Part shown: positions 1 to 8,439 of the stretch, in pieces
Numbering within the stretch: position 1 is the first letter of the stretch
How the letters are laid out: each line of letters begins with the position of its first letter
Assembly (NCBI GenBank): GCA_017620235.1
Contig: JAFZQT010000089.1
Location: forward strand, 1 to 46,014
Length of the DNA: 46,014 nt
Direction of reading: 5' to 3'
From: Butyrivibrio sp.
GTDB lineage: Bacteria > Bacillota > Clostridia > Lachnospirales > Lachnospiraceae
Made by a program: the position numbers and the translations under genes
The notes under the pieces: model-generated
The model's input: the letters and a program-made list of their open reading frames with translations, nothing else
Told to the model about the DNA's origin: nothing
Database searches by the model: none

Positions 1-28
1 CCTGAGCCAGGATCGAACTCTCACGTTT
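1..28 (-). rRNA. 16S rRNA, 5' tip only (partial)
   Basis: Read on the minus strand, the first bases of the window give AGAGTTCGATCCTGGCTCAG, the universal start of 16S rRNA (27F primer site) with one change (C instead of T at the seventh base). The gene continues beyond the left edge, so only about 28 bases are present. The mature 5' end is set by analogy with E. coli, where it lies a few bases before AGAGTT, so the right boundary is approximate. A sigma-A promoter about 150 bases upstream supports this being the start of an rRNA operon. Confidence 0.93.
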
Positions 29-174
29 AAAAGTTTAATCCGGCTAAGAACTTAAGCTTGGCTTTCGTTCTGTCCGTTAATTTACATTTTTCTGAATTAT
101 TCTCTTGGAATCTTTCAGGGTTGCATTACTGTTTAATTTTCAAGGTTCTTGCTGTCCTCAGCGACAGCTTACTT

Positions 175-203
175 AGAATATCACAGGGTTTAAGCCGTGT
201 CAA
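175..203 (-). promoter_or_regulatory. rRNA operon promoter
   Basis: On the minus strand there is a perfect -35 TTGACA (198-203), a 17-base spacer and a -10 TATTCT (175-180), pointing at the 16S gene. The roughly 140-base leader that follows contains a small hairpin (GCTGTC/GACAGC, about 151-168) and the AACCTTGAAAATTAAACAG-like stretch common in Firmicutes rRNA leaders. The promoter lies just after the CvpA-like gene, so upstream transcription may also enter the rRNA operon. Confidence 0.8.
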
Positions 204-215
204 TAACTTTTTTAA

Positions 216-680
216 TTATTTTATAAAACTTTTTTCAAAAAGCTCTTGAATTTTCCCGAAAAGCAGTTCCCATGCGGCTTGGAGGCTTGTCAATAGCTTT
301 ATACCAGTAATATACTCTATCAGGTAAAGAACCGCTATTGCTTCAAGTAATCCAAGAACTGCTCCAAGAATTTTGTCAAAGCTTCCCAAAACCGGAATTT
401 CCTTCATTTTCCTGAGGTTTCCGCCAATCGCATTCATGACTCTGTAAACAACAAATGCCACGATCAGATATCCGATCTTTGGAATTATGTCCCCAAAGCT
501 TTTATCCAGGACGTTTTCCGTTATTCCCATTACAAAATATACAGACGCAAATGTTGCCAAAACAGCAAGTAAGCCTGCCGCTTCCGCAACCAGGCCACTA
601 TTTGATCCGTATGATATTCTCCATAAAATAATACAGACTACCGCAATTGTTATTACGATCTGTGAAATATCCAAACTCAT
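216..680 (-). CDS. CvpA family membrane protein
   Basis: A 154-residue, very hydrophobic protein with four probable membrane segments (about residues 7-24, 32-53, 66-87 and 103-125) and a short charged tail. The size, the topology and the conserved short loop between the third and fourth helices match the CvpA/colicin V production family, whose members affect envelope functions; the exact role in Firmicutes is unknown. It starts at ATG behind AGAGGA. It is the last gene before the rRNA promoter and lies 45 bases after the DUF5711 gene on the same strand, so the two are probably cotranscribed. Family assignment is by overall character rather than by a diagnostic motif. Confidence 0.65.
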   Translation of the reverse strand: MSLDISQIVITIAVVCIILWRISYGSNSGLVAEAAGLLAVLATFASVYFVMGITENVLDKSFGDIIPKIGYLIVAFVVYRVMNAIGGNLRKMKEIPVLGSFDKILGAVLGLLEAIAVLYLIEYITGIKLLTSLQAAWELLFGKIQELFEKSFIK

Positions 681-725
681 AAATATCCTCTGTCTGTGCT
701 CTCATATCAGCACAATGCTGCTAAA

Positions 726-1949
726 TCACTTGAGTACCAATGAATCAATGCTCTTCTTTGTCGCCAAAATAAAGTTACTCTTCGAGCCTGTAGGTATCAT
801 TGTTCTTACAGGTTCTTCAAAAGTCCCCTGATATTTGACTCTTCCCTTCATATCCTTTAGCAAGTAATCATCTTGATTGTAGATAATAATCTGCTTGTTG
901 CTAAAAATTATTTCCGAGTAATCCATGTCAAAAAATGTAGTAAGCACCAGATTTCCTGATAAATTATACACTTGAAGCCTATACGCTCCTTTTTCGGAGC
1001 CTTCCGCAAATACAAGCCCAACATACGAATCACTGTAGAATACAGATCTTATTTCATCCTCGCCAATTTCCGCTTCTGCCTGTTTCTCAGGTTTTTGTGC
1101 TCCGGAATAAAACATTATCTTATCGTTAGAAACCGAAACCGCTTTATCGGGACTGAGAAATTGAACAAAAGGAACAACCGTGTTGGGAAAATTATAAGAA
1201 CTCATCAAATGATCACCGGCGTTTTGTCCAACGTTGCCGAAATTATAAAAAGCAACTTTCGTCATTATCGATCCATTCTCAGGTCCCAGATAGGATACAC
1301 ATAGAAGTTCACCATTTGGAGAGATACTTATTTTCTCGGGATATCCATAGTCTTTCATCGTCGTTTGAGATCTGGTAAGCAATTCTCCCTGAGCGCTGTA
1401 CAGTTTTATCCATGTAACATCTTCTCCGTCAAGAACTGCAGCCACAACACCCTGCGAAGATACGCAAAAATCTCTTATAGGCAGGTCTGTAGGAATTTTC
1501 CCCAAAGGTCCATTAATGTCACTCACATAAATCTCATGCCCGTTATAATCTGCTATAGCCATGGTATTCATGCATGTTCGCGTTATCGGATTCTGCATCT
1601 GATAAGGCTGAGTCCACAACGCTTTGCCCGATGAATCATAACAGCTTACGCCATCCTTACTGCATCGTATCATGTGCCCGCCAAGACTAACTATACGTGT
1701 ATCGTCTTCAATCGATATCGGTACACCTTTTACCGTAATAGCCTCAGAATACTGCTTATCACGCCAGCTTATATAAATAACCGAGATCAAAGTTGTACAA
1801 GATACGATAAGAACCACCGCTCTAATAAAAACTTTAAGCTTGTGGCTCCTAATCTTTTCCTTGTAAGAGGTCTGCCTGTCAGAAGCACCGCTCTTTTTCT
1901 TGCTATTTAATTTACCAGCATATGTACTAAAGTCACGTACTTCTGCCAA
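726..1949 (-). CDS. DUF5711 family membrane-anchored beta-propeller-like protein
   Basis: A 407-residue protein with a basic cytoplasmic N-terminus (residues 1-37), one membrane helix (about 38-60) and a long external domain of repeated beta-strand units such as SLGGHMIRCSKDGVSCYDSS, typical of a WD40/PQQ-like propeller. I recognise the arrangement as the DUF5711 family found in Lachnospiraceae and Ruminococcaceae; no biochemical role is known to me. The start is a TTG six bases after GGAGG. It sits between galM and the CvpA-like gene in the same direction, with 56 and 45 base gaps, so it is probably part of one transcription unit ending before the rRNA operon. Confidence 0.7.
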   Translation of the reverse strand: MAEVRDFSTYAGKLNSKKKSGASDRQTSYKEKIRSHKLKVFIRAVVLIVSCTTLISVIYISWRDKQYSEAITVKGVPISIEDDTRIVSLGGHMIRCSKDGVSCYDSSGKALWTQPYQMQNPITRTCMNTMAIADYNGHEIYVSDINGPLGKIPTDLPIRDFCVSSQGVVAAVLDGEDVTWIKLYSAQGELLTRSQTTMKDYGYPEKISISPNGELLCVSYLGPENGSIMTKVAFYNFGNVGQNAGDHLMSSYNFPNTVVPFVQFLSPDKAVSVSNDKIMFYSGAQKPEKQAEAEIGEDEIRSVFYSDSYVGLVFAEGSEKGAYRLQVYNLSGNLVLTTFFDMDYSEIIFSNKQIIIYNQDDYLLKDMKGRVKYQGTFEEPVRTMIPTGSKSNFILATKKSIDSLVLK

Positions 1950-2005
1950 GACAAACCTCCATAATATCAGCTTCGTGTAAATAAAGCTTTATTTAAAATC
2001 CAAGA

Positions 2006-3043
2006 TCATACGAACTGATAGATTGTTGTTGTGTCATAAACCTTATCAGGTCCAAAAACAGGCTTAGGGAAGCCTTCCTGATTGATTGAGTTAGGATAGA
2101 ACTGTGTCTCAAGACACACGCCTTCTCTATGCTTATAAGATGTTCCTGCCTTTGCATTCTCTGCTTCAAGGAAGTTTCCTGCATAGAGCTGAACTCCGGG
2201 AAGATCTGTAAAGCACTTCATTGTTATGCCTGTATCAGGTGATGAAAGAACAGCTATCTCTTTGATAGATCCGTCTGCATCATCCACAACATAGTTGTGA
2301 TCATATCCGCCAACAGCCTTAAGCTGAGCATTGTCTGCCTCAATCTCTTTTCCGATAGTCTTCTCAGCAAGGAAATCAAAAGGAGTTCCAACAACGCTTG
2401 CAATCTCGCCTGTAGGAATAGCTGCAGAGTCAATTACAGGTGTGTAGTGTGATGCATTGAGCTTAAGTGTATGATCAAGAATAGATCCTTTTCCGCTCAA
2501 GTTAAAATATGCATGATTTGTCATGTTAATAAGTGTATTTGCATCACTTGTCGCATTGTAATGAATAGACAATGAATTGTCATCAGAAAGAGAATATGTA
2601 ACTTCAAAAACTCTGTTTCCTGCAAATCCAAGGTCTCCGTCAGCTGACTTAAGAGTGAACTTAACGCTGTCTTCGCCTTCTACAGCATCCCACACTCTCT
2701 TGTGGAATCCGTTATCCATATCTGTGTGAAGATTGTTAGGTCCGTCATTAACAGGAAGAGAGAATTCTTTTCCGTCAATCTTGTACTTAGCTTCACAGAT
2801 TCTGTTAGCTGTAGGTCCTACAGTTGAACCAAGGAAGCATGAGTTCTTAAGATATCCCCCAAGATCGTCGAATCCAAGAACTACATCCACACGATTACCA
2901 TTCTTGTCAGGTACAAAAATATTTTTGATCGTAACGCCAAAGTTGATAACAACAACCTCAACATTGTTCTTGTTTGAGATGTGATACTCAAACACCTGCT
3001 CCTTATTTGGTGTTTCTCCAAATAACACTTTTTTTACTGCCAT
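2006..3043 (-). CDS. galM: Aldose 1-epimerase (galactose mutarotase)
   Basis: 345 residues, the normal length for the family. It interconverts alpha and beta anomers of galactose or glucose for the Leloir pathway in the cytoplasm. Visible marks are the NRICEAKYKIDGKEF region that carries the substrate-binding arginine, the NMTNHAYFNLSG motif with the catalytic histidine, the GGYDHNYVVDD motif, and the C-terminal CLETQFYPNSIN motif with the catalytic glutamate. It starts at ATG behind GGAGG. No other galactose genes are near; it lies 28 bases after recR and may be read from the same transcript. Confidence 0.95.
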   Translation of the reverse strand: MAVKKVLFGETPNKEQVFEYHISNKNNVEVVVINFGVTIKNIFVPDKNGNRVDVVLGFDDLGGYLKNSCFLGSTVGPTANRICEAKYKIDGKEFSLPVNDGPNNLHTDMDNGFHKRVWDAVEGEDSVKFTLKSADGDLGFAGNRVFEVTYSLSDDNSLSIHYNATSDANTLINMTNHAYFNLSGKGSILDHTLKLNASHYTPVIDSAAIPTGEIASVVGTPFDFLAEKTIGKEIEADNAQLKAVGGYDHNYVVDDADGSIKEIAVLSSPDTGITMKCFTDLPGVQLYAGNFLEAENAKAGTSYKHREGVCLETQFYPNSINQEGFPKPVFGPDKVYDTTTIYQFV

Positions 3044-3071
3044 CTTTTACATTACCTCCATAATTTGAACA

Positions 3072-3671
3072 TTAAAGTTCTGTTCTACCTTCCAAAGCCC
3101 TGAGCAAAGTAACTTCATCAATATACTCCAAGTCTCCGCCGACAGGAACACCACTGGCTATTCTCGTAACCTTTATGCCTGTGGGTTTTATCAGCTTACT
3201 TATATACATTGCTGTTGTTTCACCTTCAAGACTTGAATTGGTCGCCACAATGACTTCTTCCACATCTTCTGTCTGAAGTCTCTGCATCAACTCTGCCAAC
3301 CGTATATCCCCCGGACCAATTCCCAACATTGGAGAGATTGCTCCATGCAAAACATGGTACACTCCTTCGAACTTACCGGTCTTCTCATATGCCGCCAGAT
3401 CTCTGGCATTTTCCACAACCATGATGAGCTTGTGATTTCTGTTTTGATTGCCGCATATAGGACAGATATCTTCATCGGTAAGAGTACAGCACACCTTGCA
3501 ATAATGCACATTTTCTCTCGCACTAGTTATCGTGTCAGCAAGCTTTTTTACCCTGTCCTTAGGGAGATTGATAATATAAAAAGCCAGCCTCTGCGCCGAT
3601 TTACCGCCTATCCCCGGCAATGATGCAAGTTCATCTATCAGCCGATTAATATGTCCGCTGTAAAGATCCAT
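3072..3671 (-). CDS. recR: Recombination mediator protein RecR
   Basis: 199 residues, full length. RecR works with RecO/RecF to load RecA on single-stranded gaps. Visible are the N-terminal helix-hairpin-helix (LASLPGIGGKSAQRLAFYI), a four-cysteine zinc finger (CKVCCTLTDEDICPIC, about residues 57-72) and the Toprim domain with VVENARDLAAYEKTG, ATNSSLEGETTA and the C-terminal ASGVPVGGDLEYIDEVTL stretch. Its start overlaps the ybaB stop by one base (TAATG), giving the classic dnaX-ybaB-recR order and implying translational coupling. Confidence 0.97.
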   Translation of the reverse strand: MDLYSGHINRLIDELASLPGIGGKSAQRLAFYIINLPKDRVKKLADTITSARENVHYCKVCCTLTDEDICPICGNQNRNHKLIMVVENARDLAAYEKTGKFEGVYHVLHGAISPMLGIGPGDIRLAELMQRLQTEDVEEVIVATNSSLEGETTAMYISKLIKPTGIKVTRIASGVPVGGDLEYIDEVTLLRALEGRTEL

Positions 3672-4018
3672 TAGAAAGGAAATCCTCCGCCCAATCCGCC
3701 TGTCATTTTGCCGATCATGGCTCCGCTTGCTTCATCAGCCTGCTTCATAGCCTCGTTAACTGCAGCAACAATCATATCCTGAAGCATCTCAACATCATCA
3801 GGGTCAACTGCGTCAGGTGATATAACAACACTCTTTAAAGTCTTGTTTCCGTATACAGTCGCCTCTACAGCACCGCCGCCTGCTTTTGCAGTGAACTCTT
3901 TGGTCTCAAGTTCTTTCTGACTTTCCTCCATCTGACGCTGCATTCTCTGCGCCTGTTTCATAAGATTGCTCATGTTTCCGGGCATTCCGCCACCTGGGAA
4001 ACCACCTCTTTTAGCCAT
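3671..4018 (-). CDS. YbaB/EbfC family nucleoid-associated protein
   Basis: 115 residues. Family members bind DNA as tweezer-shaped dimers. The sequence has the typical Gly-rich N-terminus (GGFPGGGMPGNMSNLMKQAQ), a central helix rich in Q, R and E, and the VEATVYGNKTLKSVVISPDAV core followed by the DDVEMLQDMIVAAVNEA helix. It lies 2 bases after dnaX and overlaps recR by one base, the conserved arrangement of this operon in Firmicutes. Confidence 0.96.
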   Translation of the reverse strand: MAKRGGFPGGGMPGNMSNLMKQAQRMQRQMEESQKELETKEFTAKAGGGAVEATVYGNKTLKSVVISPDAVDPDDVEMLQDMIVAAVNEAMKQADEASGAMIGKMTGGLGGGFPF

Positions 4019-4020
4019 TT

Positions 4021-5619
4021 CTAGTTCTCCTTTTCATCATCTTCTGTAACTATATCAAAATTTATAGCTTGCAGGTTTACATAATTTTCTTCAAAAGTCT
4101 GCTGTGGCTCAATATAGCGCGTCTCAAACTGCACATGCTTTCCTATCGAGTTATCCAGAATATTTTGAAGATCCTCCGCCGATTGTCCCGAAGAATACTT
4201 ATCGGCAAGTTGCTTGTTGTCAAAGACAATCTGTAAAGCGTCATTATTTCCCAGACTGAGCTTAGCTTTCTGCAAATAAGTCTTCATGGGATTTTCCATT
4301 CTCGCGATTACTCTTGACCAATTTGCGACTATTCTCTTTATATCATCGGGAACAGCCCTGTCCAACACTTTTTTCTCTTTTACAACATTAACATTTTCGG
4401 AACCGGCTGCCGAACTCGTAGCTACCGCTATCTGTCCGCCCTGAATCCCTTTTAACAACTTTGAATTTTCTTCATCATGTCGCTCCAATATCCTGAGCCT
4501 GTCTTCAAGCGAATCTTCGCCCGGCTCCATCTGGGGCTTGCACATTTTGATAAGAGTTATTTCTATAAGAACTCTCTTCTGCGTAGCAAATCTCAACTGA
4601 GAAGAAAGCTCTGAAAAAATTCTGATATATCTAAGAAGGATATCTACATCAACGCCCTCTGCCTGCTCTTTCAAAACTTTCAGGTTGTCTGTTGATATAT
4701 CAACAACATCCTCCATTTGATCCGACGCCTGAATAAGCATAAGATTACGCAGGTACCAGACGAAATCATTTACAAACTGCGAAAGTTCTCTTCCCTGAAC
4801 TACAACTTCTGCCAATATCTTGAGTGCTTCATCCGCGTTTTGACTGTATATTGCGGAAAAGAGCTTGCTAAACACTTCAGTATCCACAGCTCCCAGCACA
4901 TTGAGAACTTTATCGTAGGTAAGTTCTTCGCCGTAATTAAACGCAACGCACTGGTCAAGCAAACTCAGCGAATCTCTCATGGAACCGTCGGCAGTCTTTG
5001 CAATATATCTTAATGCTCTGTCCTCAACCGTAATTCCTTCAGAATTAACAACTTCTCTAAGTCGCTCCTCGATACTATCCACTGTGATCCTATGAAAATC
5101 GTATCTCTGACATCTTGAGAGAATAGTGATAGGAATCTTATGCACTTCTGTTGTCGCCAAAATAAACATTACATATGCCGGAGGTTCCTCCAGTGTCTTA
5201 AGAAGCGCATTAAAAGCGCCGGTAGACAACATATGCACCTCGTCTATGATGTAGACTTTTCGTTTTCCCTTAGTAGGAGAATATGATACTTCATCAATGA
5301 TCTCTCTTACATTGTCAACGCCGTTGTTCGATGCAGCATCAATCTCTATCACATTCATGCTGTTTCCTGCAGCGATCTCCCTGCACATCTCACATTCACC
5401 GCAAGGACTTCCGTCAATCGGATTCTCACAATTAACAGCTTTTGCAAGAATCTTGGCAACAGAAGTCTTACCTGTTCCGCGTGTTCCGCAAAACAGGTAA
5501 GCGTGTCCGACTCTGTCAGATCTGATCTGATTTTTCAGCGTGGTTACTATATGATCCTGTCCCTTTACATCTTCAAAGACAGGCGGTCTGAATTTTCTAT
5601 ATAATGCAACATAGCTCAT
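4021..5619 (-). CDS. dnaX: DNA polymerase III subunits gamma/tau
   Basis: 532 residues. This is the clamp-loader ATPase that assembles the replicative polymerase. Visible are Walker A (GTRGTGKTS, about residues 45-53), the zinc module with cysteines near 64, 73, 76 and 79, Walker B as DEVHML, sensor 1 in FILATTEVHKIP and the SRC arginine-finger motif in TILSRCQRYDF. The C-terminal tau part (about 390-532) is diverged and of moderate length. I see no obvious A-run slippage site suggesting a programmed frameshift to gamma. It heads the dnaX-ybaB-recR cluster. Confidence 0.97.
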   Translation of the reverse strand: MSYVALYRKFRPPVFEDVKGQDHIVTTLKNQIRSDRVGHAYLFCGTRGTGKTSVAKILAKAVNCENPIDGSPCGECEMCREIAAGNSMNVIEIDAASNNGVDNVREIIDEVSYSPTKGKRKVYIIDEVHMLSTGAFNALLKTLEEPPAYVMFILATTEVHKIPITILSRCQRYDFHRITVDSIEERLREVVNSEGITVEDRALRYIAKTADGSMRDSLSLLDQCVAFNYGEELTYDKVLNVLGAVDTEVFSKLFSAIYSQNADEALKILAEVVVQGRELSQFVNDFVWYLRNLMLIQASDQMEDVVDISTDNLKVLKEQAEGVDVDILLRYIRIFSELSSQLRFATQKRVLIEITLIKMCKPQMEPGEDSLEDRLRILERHDEENSKLLKGIQGGQIAVATSSAAGSENVNVVKEKKVLDRAVPDDIKRIVANWSRVIARMENPMKTYLQKAKLSLGNNDALQIVFDNKQLADKYSSGQSAEDLQNILDNSIGKHVQFETRYIEPQQTFEENYVNLQAINFDIVTEDDEKEN

Positions 5620-5654
5620 CTAATAAAATTGCTCCAAACAAAACTTTTTATTAC

Positions 5655-6728
5655 TTAATCACCAAAGCAAACCCCAAGAGCCTTGGCTTCTTTAATTATT
5701 CCGGCATCAGGTGCCACGGATTTAAGCTTGCCCGCTATATCCTTAAGTGGAACCTTAACGATTTCCCTGTTCTTGTAAGCAACCATATATCCGTATTGCT
5801 TCTTAAGCACAAGCCAGCCTGCTTCAGCACCGAGCCTTGATGCAAATACTCTGTCATAAGGATCGGGCGCTCCACCTCTTTGCATGTGTCCGGGAACAGT
5901 TACTCTTACTTCATGTCCTGTTTTTTTCTGAATTGCCTCTGCAATCTCATATGAAACAGAAGGATATTTGCGGTTTGCAACCTTCTCTTTATACTCTTTC
6001 TTGGAAAGCTTTGCATCCTTCTTGGAGATTGCACCCTCTGCAACAGCGATAATAGTGAATCTGCTTCCTCTTTCATCACGTGCCCTTATCGCATTGCACA
6101 CCTTGTCTATGTCATAAGGAATCTCAGGTATGAGGACCACATCCGCTCCACCTGCAAGTCCGGCATTGAGCGTAAGCCATCCTACCTTATGTCCCATTAC
6201 TTCAATAATAAATACTCGACCATGAGAATCTGCCGTAGTGTGAATATTGTCAATTACACCTGTAGCAATATCAACCGCACTCTGGAAACCGAAAGTCATA
6301 TCTGTTCCCCAAAGATCGTTATCGATAGTCTTGGGAAGAGAAACAATGTTAAGTCCTTCCTCGCTCAAAAGATTCGCCGTCTTCTGAGATCCGTTTCCTC
6401 CCAAAATCACGAGACAGTCCAGCTTTAACTTATAATAGTTCTGCTTCATTGCCTCGACTTTATCAAGTCCGTTCTCATCAGGATCCTTGATAGTTTTAAA
6501 AGGAGTTCTCGAACTTCCGAGTATTGTTCCTCCTTTTGTAAGTATGCCCGAAAAATCTCTGGAAGTGAGCATACGAAAATCGCTGTAAATAAGCCCCTTG
6601 TAGCCATTCAAAAAACCGTAGAACTCAACTTCTTCACCGCTGTTGGCGATACATTTTACAACGCCTCTCATAGCAGCATTCAAAGCCTGACAGTCACCAC
6701 CGCTTGTCAACATCCCGATTCTCATCAT
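5655..6728 (-). CDS. 6-phosphofructokinase (plant/trypanosome-like nucleotide-site variant)
   Basis: 357 residues. It phosphorylates fructose 6-phosphate in glycolysis. Visible are the N-terminal loop TSGGDCQALNA, GGNGSQKTA (residues 110-118), PKTIDNDLWGTD with the catalytic Asp136, IEVMGHKVGWL for substrate binding and PGHMQRGGAPDPYDRV. The donor site is mixed: Gly113 is the ATP-type residue, Lys133 is usual for pyrophosphate and for plant/trypanosome ATP enzymes, and the metal-binding Asp of GGDG is Asn112. ATP use is my inference. It starts at ATG after AGGAGG and has its own promoter at 6772-6800. It lies 35 bases before dnaX. Confidence 0.9.
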   Translation of the reverse strand: MMRIGMLTSGGDCQALNAAMRGVVKCIANSGEEVEFYGFLNGYKGLIYSDFRMLTSRDFSGILTKGGTILGSSRTPFKTIKDPDENGLDKVEAMKQNYYKLKLDCLVILGGNGSQKTANLLSEEGLNIVSLPKTIDNDLWGTDMTFGFQSAVDIATGVIDNIHTTADSHGRVFIIEVMGHKVGWLTLNAGLAGGADVVLIPEIPYDIDKVCNAIRARDERGSRFTIIAVAEGAISKKDAKLSKKEYKEKVANRKYPSVSYEIAEAIQKKTGHEVRVTVPGHMQRGGAPDPYDRVFASRLGAEAGWLVLKKQYGYMVAYKNREIVKVPLKDIAGKLKSVAPDAGIIKEAKALGVCFGD

Positions 6729-6771
6729 AATGAATAGGCCTCCTCCTATTTTTTATCGCATACTACCGTTA

Positions 6772-6800
6772 ATTATACAAAATAATATCACCTATGCCAA
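6772..6800 (-). promoter_or_regulatory. Promoter of the 6-phosphofructokinase gene
   Basis: On the minus strand: -35 TTGGCA (6795-6800), a 17-base spacer and a perfect -10 TATAAT (6772-6777), about 45 bases upstream of the start codon. It probably also serves dnaX, ybaB and recR, which follow closely. Confidence 0.7.
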
Positions 6801-6811
6801 GTTAATACCGA

Positions 6812-6840
6812 TTGACGAAGGCTTGCATAATCAGTATAAT
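6812..6840 (+). promoter_or_regulatory. Promoter of tRNA-Ser
   Basis: -35 TTGACG (6812-6817), a 17-base spacer and a perfect -10 TATAAT (6835-6840), ending 12 bases before the tRNA. It is divergent from, and 11 bases away from, the phosphofructokinase promoter. Confidence 0.8.
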
Positions 6841-6852
6841 GTAAAACGTTCT

Positions 6853-6939
6853 GGAGTCGTATCAAAGTGGTCGTAATGAGGCGCACTCGAAATGCGTTTG
6901 TCCTTTTTGGGCACGAGGGTTCGAATCCCTCCGACTCCG
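6853..6939 (+). tRNA. tRNA-Ser (anticodon CGA)
   Basis: An 87-base class II tRNA. The acceptor stem GGAGTCG pairs perfectly with CGACTCC. The D arm is closed by TCA/TGA. The anticodon stem GCGCA/TGCGT encloses the loop CTCGAAA, giving anticodon CGA (reads UCG). The long variable arm TGTCC/GGGCA is typical of serine tRNA, and the T arm is GAGGG-TTCGAAT-CCCTC. The discriminator is G, as expected for serine. CCA is not encoded. It is a single tRNA with its own promoter and terminator. Confidence 0.95.
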
Positions 6940-6956
6940 TTTAAAAATAAGCACAC

Positions 6957-6997
6957 AAAATGAGAGGTCTTGCAAAATCTGCAAGACCTCTCATTTT
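6957..6997. terminator. Bidirectional intrinsic terminator
   Basis: A perfect 14-base inverted repeat (6961-6974 with 6980-6993) around a 5-base loop, extended by an A4/T4 pair and followed by T5 on the plus strand and TTTTGTG on the minus strand. It lies between the plus-strand tRNA-Ser and the minus-strand gene ending at 7040, and can serve both. Confidence 0.9.
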
Positions 6998-7039
6998 TAT
7001 AATGGCAAAAGCACATTTCCCATTATGCATTCATGCGGA

Positions 7040-8182
7040 CTACTTAAGGAACGCATCGGGAATGTACAATTTAACAGAATTTGAATAGATAACAAAAAGA
7101 ATTATCAAGAACATCAATATTACTGCTGAATAGAGATACAGCATAGCATTCTTATTTCTCTTATACTTCTCAAATACAATACCAAATACCATACAGAGCA
7201 CTACTATTCCAAAAATCAAGTAGATGCCGATTCCAAGCATTGCCTTTATCATGGTGAAGAATATTGCAATGATTATGCAAGGAATCATAAATGCTGACTT
7301 GATACCTGCAATTGCAATAGCTTCTTTAAATTCAATATCAATATTCATTGCTCTTCCTGCGGCAAACATAAGAAGCGCAAACACTACAGCAAGCAGTGCC
7401 GAAAACAGCATTGCAAGGATGAATGATCCCCCTGCTGAAAATGTATAACCTGAAAGATCCATGAACGGGAATACCTGCTCCTGCATCTCATTGTTTACCT
7501 TGCAAATAAGAACTGCCATAAAGATTGATGAGAAAAGTATCTGAGCAACCATAAAAATGACTGCGGAAGTAAAATTCTTTCCGGCGGCAAAAGTTGCACC
7601 GTTTGTTACAGGCTTGCTGAACAAGTCAACAAATCTGGCAAATGCTTCCGAAGCATCTTCCTTTATAGCGATAAGGTCTATCTTCTCAGAGGATTTTGCA
7701 GAGCTCTTCTTTTTGCCTGCTGCCTTATCCTGATCAGTATCTTTCTTATCTTCCTTAACCTCAGTATTTGAAACAACTTCAAAAACAGGCTTCGTATCAG
7801 CGGCCTTATCAGCTACAGCCTCTGTCTTATTTTCAGTAATTTCCTCTGCCTTCTCTTCTTTCACTTCTGCTGTTTCTTCTGTTTCAGCTTTTATAGCGGT
7901 CTTTGCCTTTGCTCTTGTCTTTTTTACAGCCTTCTCTTCAAGTTTTTCCTCTGATGCTTCTTCATTAGCCTTTATCTCTTCAGCAAATGTTTCGCTCTTC
8001 TTTGCTCTTGTAGATCTTCTCTTAGGTTTAGCCTTACGCTCCTCCTCGCCGAATTCTCCTTTATCCATCATATCGAAAACTTTTCGTATTTCGTTATTGG
8101 CTTCACGTTTATTCTGTGCTTGCGCGCATGTACAAAGTTCGCCGTCCGCAAGTTCTTTTCCACAATATTCGCATACACCCAT
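7040..8182 (-). CDS. Zinc-ribbon, charged-linker, multi-helix membrane protein of unknown function
   Basis: 380 residues in three parts. The N-terminal zinc ribbon has CEYCGKELADGELCTC (four cysteines, residues 4-19). Residues about 45-165 are a low-complexity Lys/Glu/Ala/Thr-rich linker. From about 195 onward there are five or six hydrophobic segments resembling YIP1-like membrane modules. I do not recognise a specific family. Domain order suggests a membrane protein with a long flexible cytoplasmic arm ending in a metal-binding knuckle. It starts at ATG behind AGGAGG, stands alone on its strand and ends at the terminator at 6957-6997. Confidence 0.8.
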   Translation of the reverse strand: MGVCEYCGKELADGELCTCAQAQNKREANNEIRKVFDMMDKGEFGEEERKAKPKRRSTRAKKSETFAEEIKANEEASEEKLEEKAVKKTRAKAKTAIKAETEETAEVKEEKAEEITENKTEAVADKAADTKPVFEVVSNTEVKEDKKDTDQDKAAGKKKSSAKSSEKIDLIAIKEDASEAFARFVDLFSKPVTNGATFAAGKNFTSAVIFMVAQILFSSIFMAVLICKVNNEMQEQVFPFMDLSGYTFSAGGSFILAMLFSALLAVVFALLMFAAGRAMNIDIEFKEAIAIAGIKSAFMIPCIIIAIFFTMIKAMLGIGIYLIFGIVVLCMVFGIVFEKYKRNKNAMLYLYSAVILMFLIILFVIYSNSVKLYIPDAFLK

Positions 8183-8352
8183 CTGTATTACCTCCTGCTA
8201 TCCAATCCCCCTCTATTGCATGCCTTGAATAAAGTGTCTGGTAGCCTTGTTTCTAAATTGATAAATATATTTTACTTGTAAATTAACATTCCAAGTATAT
8301 TTATGTTACCATTCTTGTTACCATTACGTCAACATGTAATTGTAATAATCTA

Positions 8353-8399
8353 CGAAAAATAATACCGATTATAAGCAAAAAGCGCCTATAATCGGTATT
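8353..8399 (-). terminator. Intrinsic terminator downstream of the Nudix gene
   Basis: A 13-base perfect inverted repeat (8361-8373 with 8387-8399, AATACCGATTATA and its complement). On the minus strand it is followed by ATTATTTTTCG. It lies 40 bases after the stop of the minus-strand Nudix gene. The rest of the gap 8183-8352 is AT-rich and holds a short direct repeat of TGTTACCATT (about 8304-8325), with nothing else that I can identify. Confidence 0.75.
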
Positions 8400-8439
8400 T
8401 TGATAATATTTTTATTCTGTTAAAAAAGTGTTATCTACT

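Noticed and set aside
1979-1994. Palindrome AAATAAAGCTTTATTT between galM and the DUF5711 gene
   Set aside because: It is entirely AT-rich apart from the centre, too weak for a terminator, and could be chance in this composition.
5604-6052. Plus-strand frames opposite the phosphofructokinase gene
   Set aside because: They are antisense to a clear conserved enzyme, have no ribosome site and resemble nothing.
6831-7016. Minus-strand 61-codon frame containing GVGGIRTLVP
   Set aside because: It runs across the tRNA-Ser on the opposite strand. This peptide is a known false product of reading tRNA-Ser/Leu genes backwards.
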